Origin: Enterococcus viikkiensis
GTDB lineage: Bacteria > Bacillota > Bacilli > Lactobacillales > Enterococcaceae
Assembly: GCF_005405345.1 (NCBI RefSeq)
Contig: NZ_BJDW01000009.1
Span: 62,001 to 126,000, forward strand
Direction: 5' to 3'
Length of the DNA stretch: 64,000 nt
Shown: positions 47,818 to 57,218 of the stretch, in pieces
How the letters are laid out: the number at the start of each line of letters is the position of its first letter
Numbering within the stretch: the stretch's first letter is position 1
The notes under the pieces: model-generated
What the model was told of the DNA's origin: nothing
Seen by the model: the letters and a program-made list of their open reading frames with translations, nothing else
The model's database searches: none
Program-made: the position numbers and the translations under genes

Positions 47818-48747
47818 ATGACAAAAGTTTTAATTTTTGGCCATCAAAATCCTGATACCGATGCAATCGGAGCGGCGATTGCCTTTGCTAATTTACAAAA
47901 GGAATTAGGGGTTGATGCTGAAGCAGTTGCGTTAGGCACGCCTAATGAAGAAACCCAATTTGCTTTAGATCATTTTGGCGTATCTGCACCTCGCGTGGTA
48001 GAAACAATCGCTGGCGAAACAAGCGATGTCATGTTAGTCGATCATAATGAATTCCAACAAAGTGCGGCTGATATTGAAGACTTGAATATTTTGGCGGTTG
48101 TCGATCATCATCGAATTGCTAATTTCCAAACCGCAAATCCACTTTATTATCGGGCTGAACCAGTTGGCTGTACGTCAACGATCGTTTTGAAGCTTTATAA
48201 AGAAAACGACGTGACGATTCCTAAAGAAATCGCAGGTATGATGCTATCTGCTATCGTTTCAGATACGTTATTATTCAAATCACCTACTTGTACACCACAA
48301 GACGTTGATGCTGCCAATGCGCTAGCTGAACTTGCTGGGGTTGACTTGAATAGTTATGGCCTAGACTTATTGAAAGCTGGAACAAATCTAGGAGACAAAT
48401 CAGAAGCTGAGTTATTGGATCTCGATGCGAAAACATTCCCTATGAATGGAAAAACGGTTCGTGTTGCACAAGTAAACACAGTGGATATCGAAGAAGTTTT
48501 TGCTCGTCAAGATGCGTTGCGGGATGCGATGTTGACTGAAAATGTAACGAATGGGTATGACTTATTCCTATTATTAGTAACGAATATTTTGGACTCTGAT
48601 TCTGAATTATTAGTTGCTGGTGAACCACGTGAAAAAGTTACCGAAGCCTTTGACGTGGAGCTTAAGAATGATCGCGCCTCATTACCGGGTGTTGTATCAC
48701 GGAAGAAACAGGTCGTTCCACAATTGACCGAAGCCTTCGAAAAATAA
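47818..48747 (+). CDS. ppaC: Manganese-dependent inorganic pyrophosphatase
   Basis: Protein of 309 residues of family II (DHH superfamily). Metal-binding motifs are [26 protein letters not shown] and the [10 protein letters not shown] loop. The C-terminal DHHA2 domain ends with [10 protein letters not shown]. It hydrolyses pyrophosphate and drives biosynthetic reactions. SD AAAGGAGCG precedes the ATG. It is a single-gene unit with terminators on both sides. Confidence 0.97.
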   Translation: MTKVLIFGHQNPDTDAIGAAIAFANLQKELGVDAEAVALGTPNEETQFALDHFGVSAPRVVETIAGETSDVMLVDHNEFQQSAADIEDLNILAVVDHHRIANFQTANPLYYRAEPVGCTSTIVLKLYKENDVTIPKEIAGMMLSAIVSDTLLFKSPTCTPQDVDAANALAELAGVDLNSYGLDLLKAGTNLGDKSEAELLDLDAKTFPMNGKTVRVAQVNTVDIEEVFARQDALRDAMLTENVTNGYDLFLLLVTNILDSDSELLVAGEPREKVTEAFDVELKNDRASLPGVVSRKKQVVPQLTEAFEK

Positions 48748-48765
48748 TTGTGACGATTTTTTTAA

Positions 48766-48794
48766 TGGACTCGTTTTTAGGAGTCCATTTTTTT
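48766..48794 (+). terminator. Terminator of ppaC
   Basis: Stem TGGACTC/GAGTCCA with an 8-nt loop is followed by seven T residues. Confidence 0.9.
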
Positions 48795-48836
48795 GTGGAT
48801 TTTTCTAAATGGGATTAAAATGCAAGAGGGGATAGT

Positions 48837-49640
48837 ATGAAACTTATTACAAAAGACCGAAAACTACAACGATTGTTGAAGCGCCAGGAAATACAACAAT
48901 TACTTGCTTATTTTGAAACAGTTGAAGAGCCGGTAATCTTACGGGAAATTCGCAAACAATTTCCAAATCAGAAACATTTGGATAAGGATTTAGAACAATT
49001 GATTGATCATGAGATTATTTCCCGTAATGAGCGACGCTATCAGTTCGCGTTGCCAATCATAACAGGATACCCAACGACAGCTTTAGCTGAGAAGACCATT
49101 CAAACAGTGTCACAAAAATTTTCGTCGGAACAAATTTTAATGCTAATCGCAGAAGACTATTGGCGTGAGGAGCTTGAAGAAGTTGTGGCGGTGGATTTTT
49201 CATTACCTACGTTAAATCGAATGGAAAATGATCAGTTCTCGTTAGTGACGATCAATCAAGGAGACGCACTTCCTGAGACACTACCTAACTATTTTGCAAA
49301 TAACGAGCGACCGTTGGAATTTCCTAAGTTGTCCACTCTGTTAGGTGATGTTCAGCCGCAATTTTTTATGGATCAAATCGGGCTTGTTTTAGAACGAGCA
49401 ATGGCTAATAAAACACCGAGACGTTCATCGATCTTTTTAGACAGTCTGATCCAAACGCAAGTCGTTAGTGAAAAAGGGCAACTGCAACTGCCTATCTATT
49501 CACAGAGTCCATCGCTTGATTTGAATTTAGACTTGGACGCTTTAGAAATGGAAACGCGCTTTTTTCTAGTGCGTCAAATAGCGGCAATTGCATTAGGTGA
49601 GCAGGCAAGTTTTAGTTATCTCAAGAAAAAGAAGGCATAA
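48837..49640 (+). CDS. DUF1803 family protein
   Basis: Protein of 267 residues resembling the DUF1803 family of Lactobacillales. An N-terminal winged-helix-like segment (VILREIRKQFP, KHLDKDLEQLIDHEIISR) is followed by a longer C-terminal part without recognisable motifs. No membrane segment is seen, and function is unknown. SD GAGGGGATA precedes the ATG. The DUF915 hydrolase gene starts 5 nt after its stop, so the two are probably co-transcribed. Confidence 0.8.
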   Translation: MKLITKDRKLQRLLKRQEIQQLLAYFETVEEPVILREIRKQFPNQKHLDKDLEQLIDHEIISRNERRYQFALPIITGYPTTALAEKTIQTVSQKFSSEQILMLIAEDYWREELEEVVAVDFSLPTLNRMENDQFSLVTINQGDALPETLPNYFANNERPLEFPKLSTLLGDVQPQFFMDQIGLVLERAMANKTPRRSSIFLDSLIQTQVVSEKGQLQLPIYSQSPSLDLNLDLDALEMETRFFLVRQIAAIALGEQASFSYLKKKKA

Positions 49641-49644
49641 GCGG

Positions 49645-50508
49645 ATGCAAAAAATAATCAAAGGGATCATTTTGATCATTAGTTTTTTATTAGTATTCGG
49701 TGGAATATTTTACGCCAAGGTTCGCTATTTTAGTCCAGGGGCCTTGACGAAGCAAAAGGACATTGTTTATTCGAATGTGCCAACGGTCTTTATTCACGGC
49801 TACGAAGGGAATTCTTTTTCTCTTGGACCGATGCTTAGGCGATTGGAAAAAGGCAATATTGCTAAGCGGGAAATGACTATTGTCGTTCAAGCGGATGGCA
49901 AGCTATCGGTTGAAGGGGAGTTGTCGGAGCAAAAGAACAATCCAACGATCATGGTCCTGTTTGCTAAAGATGTGACGGATGAGATCACGCAAAGCAAGTG
50001 GATTGATGCAGTGATGCGCTATCTTTATCAGCATAAGATTAGGCATGTGAATCTTGTCAGTCATTCTATGGGAGGGGTTTCGACTTTGCGCTATCTGCTA
50101 GAATATGCCGGGAATAAAACACCAGAGGCCGATCGTTTTGTGGCAATCGCAGCGCCTTTTAATGATTTAGAGATTGCGGAAGATACGGAGGAGATCTTTG
50201 CTTACGAATTGACAGAAGATGGCCCAAGTGGCGAGACACCGGTTTATCAGTATTTTGATCATTCGATGAATCGACTGCCTCCTGATATTCGAGTATTAGA
50301 TGTGGCTGGGGATCTAGAGGATGGTACTGAAAGTGACGGCTCCGTCTCTACTCACAGTGCGTTTGCTTTACGTTGGCTGTTTCAGAAGCATGCGAAAAGC
50401 TATCAAGAACTGACAGTCAAGGGAAAAAGCGGGGGACACTCGGCGATTACTAAGAGCAGTCAATTAGAAGAAAAACTCATTCAATTTATATGGAAAAAAA
50501 CAACTTGA
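49645..50508 (+). CDS. DUF915 family alpha/beta hydrolase, exported
   Basis: Protein of 287 residues. An N-terminal membrane segment or signal peptide (about 4-24) is followed by an alpha/beta-hydrolase fold with FIHGYEGNSFSLGPM (oxyanion region), the nucleophile elbow SHSMGG and a late His in GGHSAITKS. It is likely an extracellular or membrane-bound esterase; the substrate is unknown. The ATG at 49645 is preferred since the frame from 49597 lies inside the upstream gene. AAGAAGG serves as a weak SD. Its end overlaps a bidirectional terminator. Confidence 0.88.
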   Translation: MQKIIKGIILIISFLLVFGGIFYAKVRYFSPGALTKQKDIVYSNVPTVFIHGYEGNSFSLGPMLRRLEKGNIAKREMTIVVQADGKLSVEGELSEQKNNPTIMVLFAKDVTDEITQSKWIDAVMRYLYQHKIRHVNLVSHSMGGVSTLRYLLEYAGNKTPEADRFVAIAAPFNDLEIAEDTEEIFAYELTEDGPSGETPVYQYFDHSMNRLPPDIRVLDVAGDLEDGTESDGSVSTHSAFALRWLFQKHAKSYQELTVKGKSGGHSAITKSSQLEEKLIQFIWKKTT

Positions 50509-50533
50509 AGTTAAGACTTCAAGTTGTTTTTTT
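50499..50533. terminator. Bidirectional terminator between convergent genes
   Basis: The 13-bp perfect stem AACAACTTGAAGT/ACTTCAAGTTGTT with loop TAAG has A-tracts before it and T-tracts after it. It spans the stop codons of both the hydrolase gene and the convergent DUF2179 gene. Confidence 0.95.
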
Positions 50534-51065
50534 GTCGTTTACGGATTTTTTTGGTCCAAAACCCGCCAGATATATATTTTGGTTCGTAGGAAATGATAAA
50601 AGCCCGTTCTTCTACTTCTTTAATCAGTCCATAAAGTGCACGCTCATTTTTTCTCGGTGACAAGATTTCCAATACAACTCGCTCACCTGAAAGTCCTTCG
50701 CCGTAAGATTGAGTAACCCCGTAGCCATGATCTCGTAAGATACGAGGCAAGCTTCGGTCTTGATCCGTATTGGTTGGCAGGATAGCAGTCACCATAGTAT
50801 AGCCTAGTGCTAGTGCATCTTCGATCTTGATTCCGACACTAACTCCGACGCCATAACCTAAAGCATAAGTAAGTAGATTGATTGGGTTATCGAGCCGGTC
50901 CAGCACCATCGAAAGACCTAAAATGTAAATGGTGATCTCTATCATGCTCATGAGTGGAGCTAGGATTCGATAGCCTTTCATGGTTAACATAAAGCGGAGG
51001 GTATTTAGAGTGACATAGGCGAGGTTGATGAAAAATATCATTGCCAACATTTTTAAATCAATCAT
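50511..51065 (-). CDS. UPF0316 membrane protein with DUF2179 domain (YebE-like)
   Basis: Protein of 184 residues with three hydrophobic helices in the first half (LAMIFFINLAYVTLNTLRFML and two more). A C-terminal cytoplasmic DUF2179 domain (about 110-170) holds DRSLPRILRDHGYGVTQSYG and GLSGERVVLEILSPRK. The family has no proven function and is related to the tail of YitT, also present here. The start at 51065 is chosen for its SD TTAGGAG. The longer frame to 51104 lacks one. Confidence 0.9.
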   Translation of the reverse strand: MIDLKMLAMIFFINLAYVTLNTLRFMLTMKGYRILAPLMSMIEITIYILGLSMVLDRLDNPINLLTYALGYGVGVSVGIKIEDALALGYTMVTAILPTNTDQDRSLPRILRDHGYGVTQSYGEGLSGERVVLEILSPRKNERALYGLIKEVEERAFIISYEPKYISGGFWTKKIRKRQKNNLKS

Positions 51066-51447
51066 AAAAAAACTCCTAACTGTAAAAAAATAAATCTTTA
51101 GCAAAAATAAAAGCGTTGTTATCGCAGCTTTATTTGTTAGTTATGCCGCAAGATTTTTTTATCCATAGCGTTTTGATTTGTTTATTAATTCTTAGCCTAA
51201 CGATTATATTGTCAAAATGCAAACAGAAGGGAACTACTTCGAACAAATTATTTTTAATAATTGTCAGAATACATAGATTTTGGAACGAGATTGTTATTTA
51301 TCGGGGATAACATAAACTATTTAAAGAAAATAAGGATTTTATCTTCTATTTTAATTCTTACTATAATATAATATATATAAGAATATTTAATAATATTTAA
51401 ATAGAACAGTAAAGCGTTTTTACGTTCTTTCCAAAAAGGTGGTTCTC
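51066..51447. promoter_or_regulatory. Upstream region of the glycogen operon with promoter and candidate cre
   Basis: No gene is convincing; a 64-codon frame at 51116 has no SD. From about 51340 the DNA is very AT-rich, with TATAAT at 51362-51367 and overlapping TATA-like boxes. The palindrome GTAAAGCGTTTTTAC (51409-51423), cre-like with three mismatches, lies between the promoter and the glgB SD. There it could block transcription under glucose. This is inference. Confidence 0.5.
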
Positions 51448-53349
51448 ATGAAAAATACTGAAAAATTAGAAATGCAGCAGATTGCTAATGACAAAAAGGC
51501 CTTCTTAACCGGTGAAAATTTTTATCTGCAGCATTTATTAGGCGCACATCGTGAAGAGCACGGGTATATTTTCCGAGTTTGGGCCCCGAATGCATTAGCG
51601 GTGTTTCTTGTAGGTGATTTTAATGATTGGCAAGACTGGGCAATGGAAAAAGACCCAGAAACTGGTATTTGGCAAATCTATTGTGAAGAGGCAAACGAAG
51701 GTGATTTGTATAAATTTAAGGTTAGACAAGCCGATGGGCGTGAGATTTTAAAAATTGATCCTTTTGCCGTTCGCTTTGAAAAACGTCCTGGTGATGCTGC
51801 CGAGTTGTACAATTTTCCGGACAAGAAATGGAAAGATGGACTATGGCGCGGGCGAAGCAAACGCTCGAATCCATTTAAGCGGCCGCTGAACATTTATGAG
51901 ATGCATGCCAGTTCTTGGAAGCATCATGAAGATGGAACACCTTATCGTTTTGCAGAATTGAAAGATGAACTGATTCCTTACTTAGTAGAAATGAATTATA
52001 CCCATGTTGAATTCATGCCGTTGATGGAGCATCCATTGGGGCGTTCTTGGGGTTACCAGTTGATTGGCTATTTTGCTTTGAGTTCTTATTTTGGGACACC
52101 TGCTGAATTTCAAGATTTTGTTGAGGAATGTCATTTAAATAATATTGGTGTTTTTGTCGATTGGGTCCCAGGACATTATTGCATCAATGATGATACGTTA
52201 CCGTATTATGATGGGACACCGCAGTTTGAATATACGGATCCTGACCGGGCGAAGAACAATCGCTGGGGTTCGATTAATTTCGATCTAGGCAAGCCACAAG
52301 TTCAAAGCTTTTTGATTTCCAGTGCGATGTTTTGGATCGAGATGTTCCACATTGACGGAATTCGTGTTGATGCTGTTTCAAGTATGATTTATCGAGACTA
52401 CGATGAGGGGCCTTGGACCCCAAATCACGAGGGTGGTAACCGTAATTACGAAGGGGTTTATTTCTTACAAAAATTGAATGCGGTCATTAAATTGGCCCAT
52501 CCGAATATTTTGATGATTGCGGAAGAAAGTTCCTCTGACACGCAAATCACTGGCATGATTGAAAGTGGAGCCTTAGGTTTTGACTTTAAATGGAACATGG
52601 GGTGGATGAATGATGTACTGCGTTTTTACGAAATGGATCCGATCTTTCGGAAGGACCATTTCAATCTAATTACTTTTTCTTTTATGTATATGATGCAGGA
52701 GAATTTTATTTTACCATTGTCACATGATGAAGTTGTCCACGGCAAAAAGAGTTTGATGCATAAAATGTGGGGAGATCGGTACAAACAATTTGCCCAACTG
52801 CGGAATCTTTACACGTATTTCATGACGCATCCAGGAAAAAAATTGCTCTTTATGGGAAGCGAATGGGGACAATTTCTTGAATGGAAATTTGATGAAGGAT
52901 TAGAGTGGGGAGATTTAGGGGACTCGCTTAATCAATCCATGCAGCACTTTACCGCGACACTGAATGATTTTTATAAAAATCAGCCTGCTTTGTGGGAATT
53001 GGAAGAATCCTATGACACGATTGAGATTATTGATGCGGATAATACAGCAGAGTCAATCTTGTCTTTTATTCGTCAGGGGAAACGAAAAAAAGATTTTCTA
53101 ATTGTGATTTTAAATATGACACCTGTTGAACGACGTGATTTTCAAATTGGCGTTCCCTATCCAGGAACTTATAAAGAAGTGTGGAATACTGAAATGGAGG
53201 AATTTGGCGGAACATGGACGAAAGCCAATGTAGATTGCCAAACTGAGCTAGGTGATTTCAAGCAGTATCAGCAAGTTATTAAGACAACGGTTCCAGCTTT
53301 AGGAGCCCTTATTTTAAAACCAGAGTCAATCAACACACGTAAGAAATAG
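51448..53349 (+). CDS. glgB: 1,4-alpha-glucan branching enzyme
   Basis: Protein of 633 residues. An N-terminal CBM48 domain ([20 protein letters not shown]) precedes the GH13 barrel. The nucleophile Asp is in GIRVDAVSS, the acid Glu in IAEESS and the transition-state Asp in [13 protein letters not shown]. It makes alpha-1,6 branches in glycogen. The ATG at 51448 is preferred over GTG 51439, which lies within the SD AAAAAGGTGG. It is first of six genes, glgB-C-D-A-P-GH13. Confidence 0.97.
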   Translation: MKNTEKLEMQQIANDKKAFLTGENFYLQHLLGAHREEHGYIFRVWAPNALAVFLVGDFNDWQDWAMEKDPETGIWQIYCEEANEGDLYKFKVRQADGREILKIDPFAVRFEKRPGDAAELYNFPDKKWKDGLWRGRSKRSNPFKRPLNIYEMHASSWKHHEDGTPYRFAELKDELIPYLVEMNYTHVEFMPLMEHPLGRSWGYQLIGYFALSSYFGTPAEFQDFVEECHLNNIGVFVDWVPGHYCINDDTLPYYDGTPQFEYTDPDRAKNNRWGSINFDLGKPQVQSFLISSAMFWIEMFHIDGIRVDAVSSMIYRDYDEGPWTPNHEGGNRNYEGVYFLQKLNAVIKLAHPNILMIAEESSSDTQITGMIESGALGFDFKWNMGWMNDVLRFYEMDPIFRKDHFNLITFSFMYMMQENFILPLSHDEVVHGKKSLMHKMWGDRYKQFAQLRNLYTYFMTHPGKKLLFMGSEWGQFLEWKFDEGLEWGDLGDSLNQSMQHFTATLNDFYKNQPALWELEESYDTIEIIDADNTAESILSFIRQGKRKKDFLIVILNMTPVERRDFQIGVPYPGTYKEVWNTEMEEFGGTWTKANVDCQTELGDFKQYQQVIKTTVPALGALILKPESINTRKK

Positions 53350-53350
53350 A

Positions 53351-53387
53351 GGGGAGGTCGATGAGAGTATAGCTCTCATCAAAACAC
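53351..53387 (+). promoter_or_regulatory. Unusual SD-hairpin-start arrangement of glgC
   Basis: The SD GGGGAGG (53351-53357) is 30 nt from the glgC ATG. An 8-bp perfect hairpin GATGAGAG/CTCTCATC (53360-53367 and 53373-53380) fills the gap. When folded, SD and ATG are about 9 nt apart. The same SD also precedes ATGAGAGTATAG, a three-codon frame in phase with glgC. Confidence 0.65.
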
Positions 53388-54533
53388 ATGAAAACAGAGA
53401 TATTAGCAATGATTTTAGCCGGCGGAAAAGGTTCACGTCTAGGAAAACTAACGCAAAAAATTGCCAAACCAGCCGTCCCTTTTGGCGGTAGATACCGAAT
53501 CATCGACTTTACTTTAAGTAATTGTATTAATTCTGGTATTAACAATGTAGGTGTAGTAACACAATACCAGCCGTTAGCCTTAAACAATCATATTGGCAAT
53601 GGTTCTAGCTGGGGGTTTGATGGCTTGAATTCAGGCGTGACAATCTTACAGCCCTATTCCAGTAACGACGGCAGCAAATGGTTTGAAGGGACAGCCCACG
53701 CGATTTATCAAAACATGGATTACATTGATCAAATGGACCCAGAATATGTTTTAGTCTTGTCTGGTGACCATATTTATAAAATGGATTATGAAGCCATGCT
53801 AGAAGACCATAAGGCCAATGACGCTTCGTTGACAGTAGCAGTCATTGAAGTCCCAATCGAAGAAGCCTCACGCTTTGGGATCATGAATACCGATGACAAC
53901 GATCGAATTATTGAGTTTGAAGAAAAGCCAGAAGTACCAAAAAGTAATCTTGCTTCAATGGGAATTTACATTTTTAACTGGAATCGTTTAAGGGGCATGC
54001 TGTTAAATAGCTACAAAAAAGATGATCAAATGTTGGACTTTGGTAAGCATGTGATCCCAGCTTATTTAGAAAGCGGTGAAAATGTTTTTGCTTATCGCTT
54101 TGCTGGCTATTGGAAGGATGTTGGAACAATTGATTCTTTATGGGAAGCTAGCATGGAATTTATTGATCCTAAGCATAACTTGAATATTCGCGATAAAAGC
54201 TGGCGAATTTCTGCTAAGAATACGGTCTCGCCGCCGCATTTCTTTACCGAAACAGCTGAGGTGAAAGATTCACTGGTGGTAGACGGCTGCTATGTAGCAG
54301 GGGCTGTTGAACATAGTATTTTATCGAATGATGTCCAAGTCAAAGAAGGCGCGAAAATTGTTGACAGCGTCATTATGCCGGGAGCAACAGTGGGTAAAAA
54401 TGTTCAGATCAATAAAGCGATTATCGGTGAACATGCGATTATTGGCGACGATGCAGTAATCGACGGTTCAAAAGAAATTGCCGTAGTAGGTTATTCAGAA
54501 GTGATTGGAGTGTTGACAAGTGAGAGCGAATAA
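53388..54533 (+). CDS. glgC: Glucose-1-phosphate adenylyltransferase, catalytic subunit
   Basis: Protein of 381 residues. The nucleotidyltransferase domain opens with the pyrophosphorylase signature ([13 protein letters not shown], then [15 protein letters not shown]) and holds [11 protein letters not shown] left-handed beta-helix tail follows. It makes ADP-glucose, the committed step of glycogen synthesis. No SD sits directly before the ATG; see the hairpin at 53351-53387. The start is fixed by the conserved N-terminus and by an in-frame stop at 53370. It overlaps glgD by 14 nt. Confidence 0.96.
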   Translation: MKTEILAMILAGGKGSRLGKLTQKIAKPAVPFGGRYRIIDFTLSNCINSGINNVGVVTQYQPLALNNHIGNGSSWGFDGLNSGVTILQPYSSNDGSKWFEGTAHAIYQNMDYIDQMDPEYVLVLSGDHIYKMDYEAMLEDHKANDASLTVAVIEVPIEEASRFGIMNTDDNDRIIEFEEKPEVPKSNLASMGIYIFNWNRLRGMLLNSYKKDDQMLDFGKHVIPAYLESGENVFAYRFAGYWKDVGTIDSLWEASMEFIDPKHNLNIRDKSWRISAKNTVSPPHFFTETAEVKDSLVVDGCYVAGAVEHSILSNDVQVKEGAKIVDSVIMPGATVGKNVQINKAIIGEHAIIGDDAVIDGSKEIAVVGYSEVIGVLTSESE

Positions 54534-55668
54534 AATGTGTGCCATTTTAGGCAATGTCTATGAATGTCCAGAATTATTACCCTTAACTGAAAAACGTCCA
54601 TTAGCGACTTTACCCTTTGATTGTAAATATCGTTTAATCGATTTTAATTTGTCAAACGCGATCAATGCCAACGTCAAGTCCGTCTATATGGTATTTAATC
54701 AAGGAACGACAAAATCAGTCTTTGACCATATCGGTGGCGGACGTGAATGGCACTTAGACAGTGTTGACAGCCGTTACTTCATTCATTTCTATCAAGATTT
54801 CTTGAAAAAGAAAGCAGAAGGACGTCCCTATTATGAGTCGGTGATCGACTATTTGCACAAGTCAAAATCAGAATACACTGTCTTTATGGGAAACCGAATG
54901 CTCTGTAATATTGATTTAGAAGCGGTGTTAAAAATTCATCAGCAAAATGACAGCGAGATGACGGTTGTCTATAAAAAGATGCCGAGAGAGCAAATCTATC
55001 GACAGGATGAAATTTTAGAAGTAGATGAACATGGAATAGTGAAGGGCAATCATAATTTCTTAGAAGAACGTTCGGATGATGAGTTGTTGAATCTGTGTAT
55101 GAAGATTTTTATTTGCCGAACAGATTGGTTGATTCATGCATTAGAAGAAGGTCAAAAAGTAGGTAGCCCCGTCGCATTGCTAGATTTCTTAACGCTGTTA
55201 ATGAGTCGTGTGAAGACTTCGGCCTATGAATATACCGGCTTTTTAAGTAATATCTTTGACATTAAATCTTATTATGATGCGAATATGGCGATGTTGGACC
55301 CTAAAAAATTCACGTCATTGCTTTATTCAAAACAAAAAATCTATACGAAATTAAAAAATGAAGTAGCGACTTATTATTCCCCAACTTCTGACGTAAAAAA
55401 TAGTCAATTTGCAACAGGGTGTTTGGTGGACGGCAAGGCTTATGGTTCGTTGTTCTCTCGTAGTGTCGTCATCGAAAAAGACGCTGAAATTGAAAACTCC
55501 ATCATTATGGCCAACTGCTGCATCAAAGAAAATGCCTTTATTAGAGATGCTATTTTGGATAAAAATGTCGTGGTGGAACCCGGTGTGAAAATTATTGGTT
55601 CAGCAGATAAACCTGTTGTTATCAAGAAAAATACCCATGTCCTCAATGATGTGTATGGGGGCGAGTAA
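54520..55668 (+). CDS. glgD: Glucose-1-phosphate adenylyltransferase, GlgD subunit
   Basis: Protein of 382 residues, homologous to GlgC but with the N-terminal GGxGxRL signature replaced ([17 protein letters not shown]). [18 protein letters not shown] and the beta-helix tail are kept. In Firmicutes GlgD is the non-catalytic or modulatory partner in a GlgC/GlgD complex. GTG 54520 has GGAG at a 9-nt spacing. ATG 54535 is a possible alternative. It lies between glgC and glgA, with 2 nt to the latter. Confidence 0.95.
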   Translation: MRANKMCAILGNVYECPELLPLTEKRPLATLPFDCKYRLIDFNLSNAINANVKSVYMVFNQGTTKSVFDHIGGGREWHLDSVDSRYFIHFYQDFLKKKAEGRPYYESVIDYLHKSKSEYTVFMGNRMLCNIDLEAVLKIHQQNDSEMTVVYKKMPREQIYRQDEILEVDEHGIVKGNHNFLEERSDDELLNLCMKIFICRTDWLIHALEEGQKVGSPVALLDFLTLLMSRVKTSAYEYTGFLSNIFDIKSYYDANMAMLDPKKFTSLLYSKQKIYTKLKNEVATYYSPTSDVKNSQFATGCLVDGKAYGSLFSRSVVIEKDAEIENSIIMANCCIKENAFIRDAILDKNVVVEPGVKIIGSADKPVVIKKNTHVLNDVYGGE

Positions 55669-55670
55669 GT

Positions 55671-57098
55671 ATGAAAGTATTATTTGTTGCGGCTGAGTGT
55701 GCTCCCTTTTTCAAAACGGGAGGGTTAGGCGATGTTGCTGGCGCTTTACCGAAAGCATTAGAAAAAAAAGGCGCAAAAGTGAAAGTTGTCCTGCCTTTTT
55801 TTACAAAGATGGCACAGCAGTATCAGGACCAACTAGAGGATTTATTTTCCTTTGATGTTTATGTTGGCTGGCGCAAGCAATATTGCGGTGTAAAATATCT
55901 AGAATTAAATGATATTGAGTATTATTTCTTAGACAATCTTTACTATTTTAATCGTCCAGAGCTATATGGCTATTATGATGACGGTGAACGTTTTGCCTTT
56001 TTTCAAATGGCAGTGATTGAGTTGATGGAAAAAATCGATTTTATTCCAGATATCCTACACGTAAATGATTACCATACGTCGTTTATCCCGTTCTTACTGA
56101 AAGAAAAGTATGGTTGGATTCAAGCCTACAATTCGATTCGGACGGTTTTAACCATTCATAATATCGAGTTCCAAGGGCAATATGACCGGGAGATACTGTA
56201 TGATCTATTCGGCGTGGGAGCAGAACGTTACGATGATGGGACAGTCAGATACAACGATTGTGTTAATTTCATGAAGGCAGGGATTCTCTACGCGGATCGG
56301 GTCACGACTGTAAGTCCGTCCTATGCTGAAGAAATAAAGACTCCTGAGTTTGGTGCCGGTTTAGATGTCATTTTACGAATGGAAAGCGGTAAATTACGAG
56401 GGATTCTGAATGGAATCGATTATGAGCTCTTTGATCCGGCAACAGATCAAGCGCTCGCGGCAAATTATGACGCGAAGCATTTGTCTAAAAAATTAGAGAA
56501 CAAGGTCCAACTGCAAAAAATGCTAGATTTACCGGTTCGACCAGAGGTTCCGATTATTGGGATCGTTAGCCGTTTGACGTATCAAAAAGGTTTCCATTTG
56601 CTACTACAGGAAATGGATAATTTGATGCAATTTGATGTACAGGTTGTTTTGGTTGGCACCGGTGATCCTAACTTTGAAACTCAGTTCCGTAACTTTGGTA
56701 GCAAATACCCAGAGAAGACAAGTATTCAGATTGCTTTTGATGTGACTTTGGCACAGAAAGTTTATGCTGGTTCGGACATGTTCTTGATGCCGTCAGCTTT
56801 TGAACCTTGCGGGCTTTCACAAATGATCTCAATGCGTTATGGTACGTTGCCGATTGTTCATGAAATAGGTGGATTAAGAGACACGGTCCAGCCATATAAT
56901 CCTGTTACCGAAGAAGGAACTGGTTTTGGCTTTACTATTTTTGAGCCTTTCTATTTAATGCATGCGATGAAACAAGCAATCGAGTTGTACCAGGAACACC
57001 CAAAGACTTGGCAGAAGTTGATGATTGAAGCAATGTCTCGTGACTTCAGTTGGAAAGGTTCAAGTCAACAATATTTAGAAATGTATCAACAACTGTAG
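55671..57098 (+). CDS. glgA: Glycogen synthase (ADP-glucose)
   Basis: Protein of 475 residues, GT5 family with GT-B fold. The N-terminal ADP-glucose loop [16 protein letters not shown], the HNIEFQG segment and the C-terminal [18 protein letters not shown] motif with the catalytic Glu are present. It extends alpha-1,4 chains using ADP-glucose from GlgC/GlgD. The start follows GGGGGCGAG, part of the end of glgD. Confidence 0.97.
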   Translation: MKVLFVAAECAPFFKTGGLGDVAGALPKALEKKGAKVKVVLPFFTKMAQQYQDQLEDLFSFDVYVGWRKQYCGVKYLELNDIEYYFLDNLYYFNRPELYGYYDDGERFAFFQMAVIELMEKIDFIPDILHVNDYHTSFIPFLLKEKYGWIQAYNSIRTVLTIHNIEFQGQYDREILYDLFGVGAERYDDGTVRYNDCVNFMKAGILYADRVTTVSPSYAEEIKTPEFGAGLDVILRMESGKLRGILNGIDYELFDPATDQALAANYDAKHLSKKLENKVQLQKMLDLPVRPEVPIIGIVSRLTYQKGFHLLLQEMDNLMQFDVQVVLVGTGDPNFETQFRNFGSKYPEKTSIQIAFDVTLAQKVYAGSDMFLMPSAFEPCGLSQMISMRYGTLPIVHEIGGLRDTVQPYNPVTEEGTGFGFTIFEPFYLMHAMKQAIELYQEHPKTWQKLMIEAMSRDFSWKGSSQQYLEMYQQL

Positions 57099-57218
57099 GA
57101 TTCTAAAAGTCAGAATCTAGGCCTTGTGCTATGGATTTTGGCTTTTTGTTTCATTAATTCTTAGTGAATAAAAGAAGGCTGTTTTTTATAAATTGTAGGA
57201 GCTTGGAGATGAAATAGA

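Noticed and set aside
51116-51310. 64-codon hydrophobic frame upstream of glgB
   Set aside because: TTG start without SD, AT-rich DNA that yields hydrophobic codons by chance, no recognisable family.
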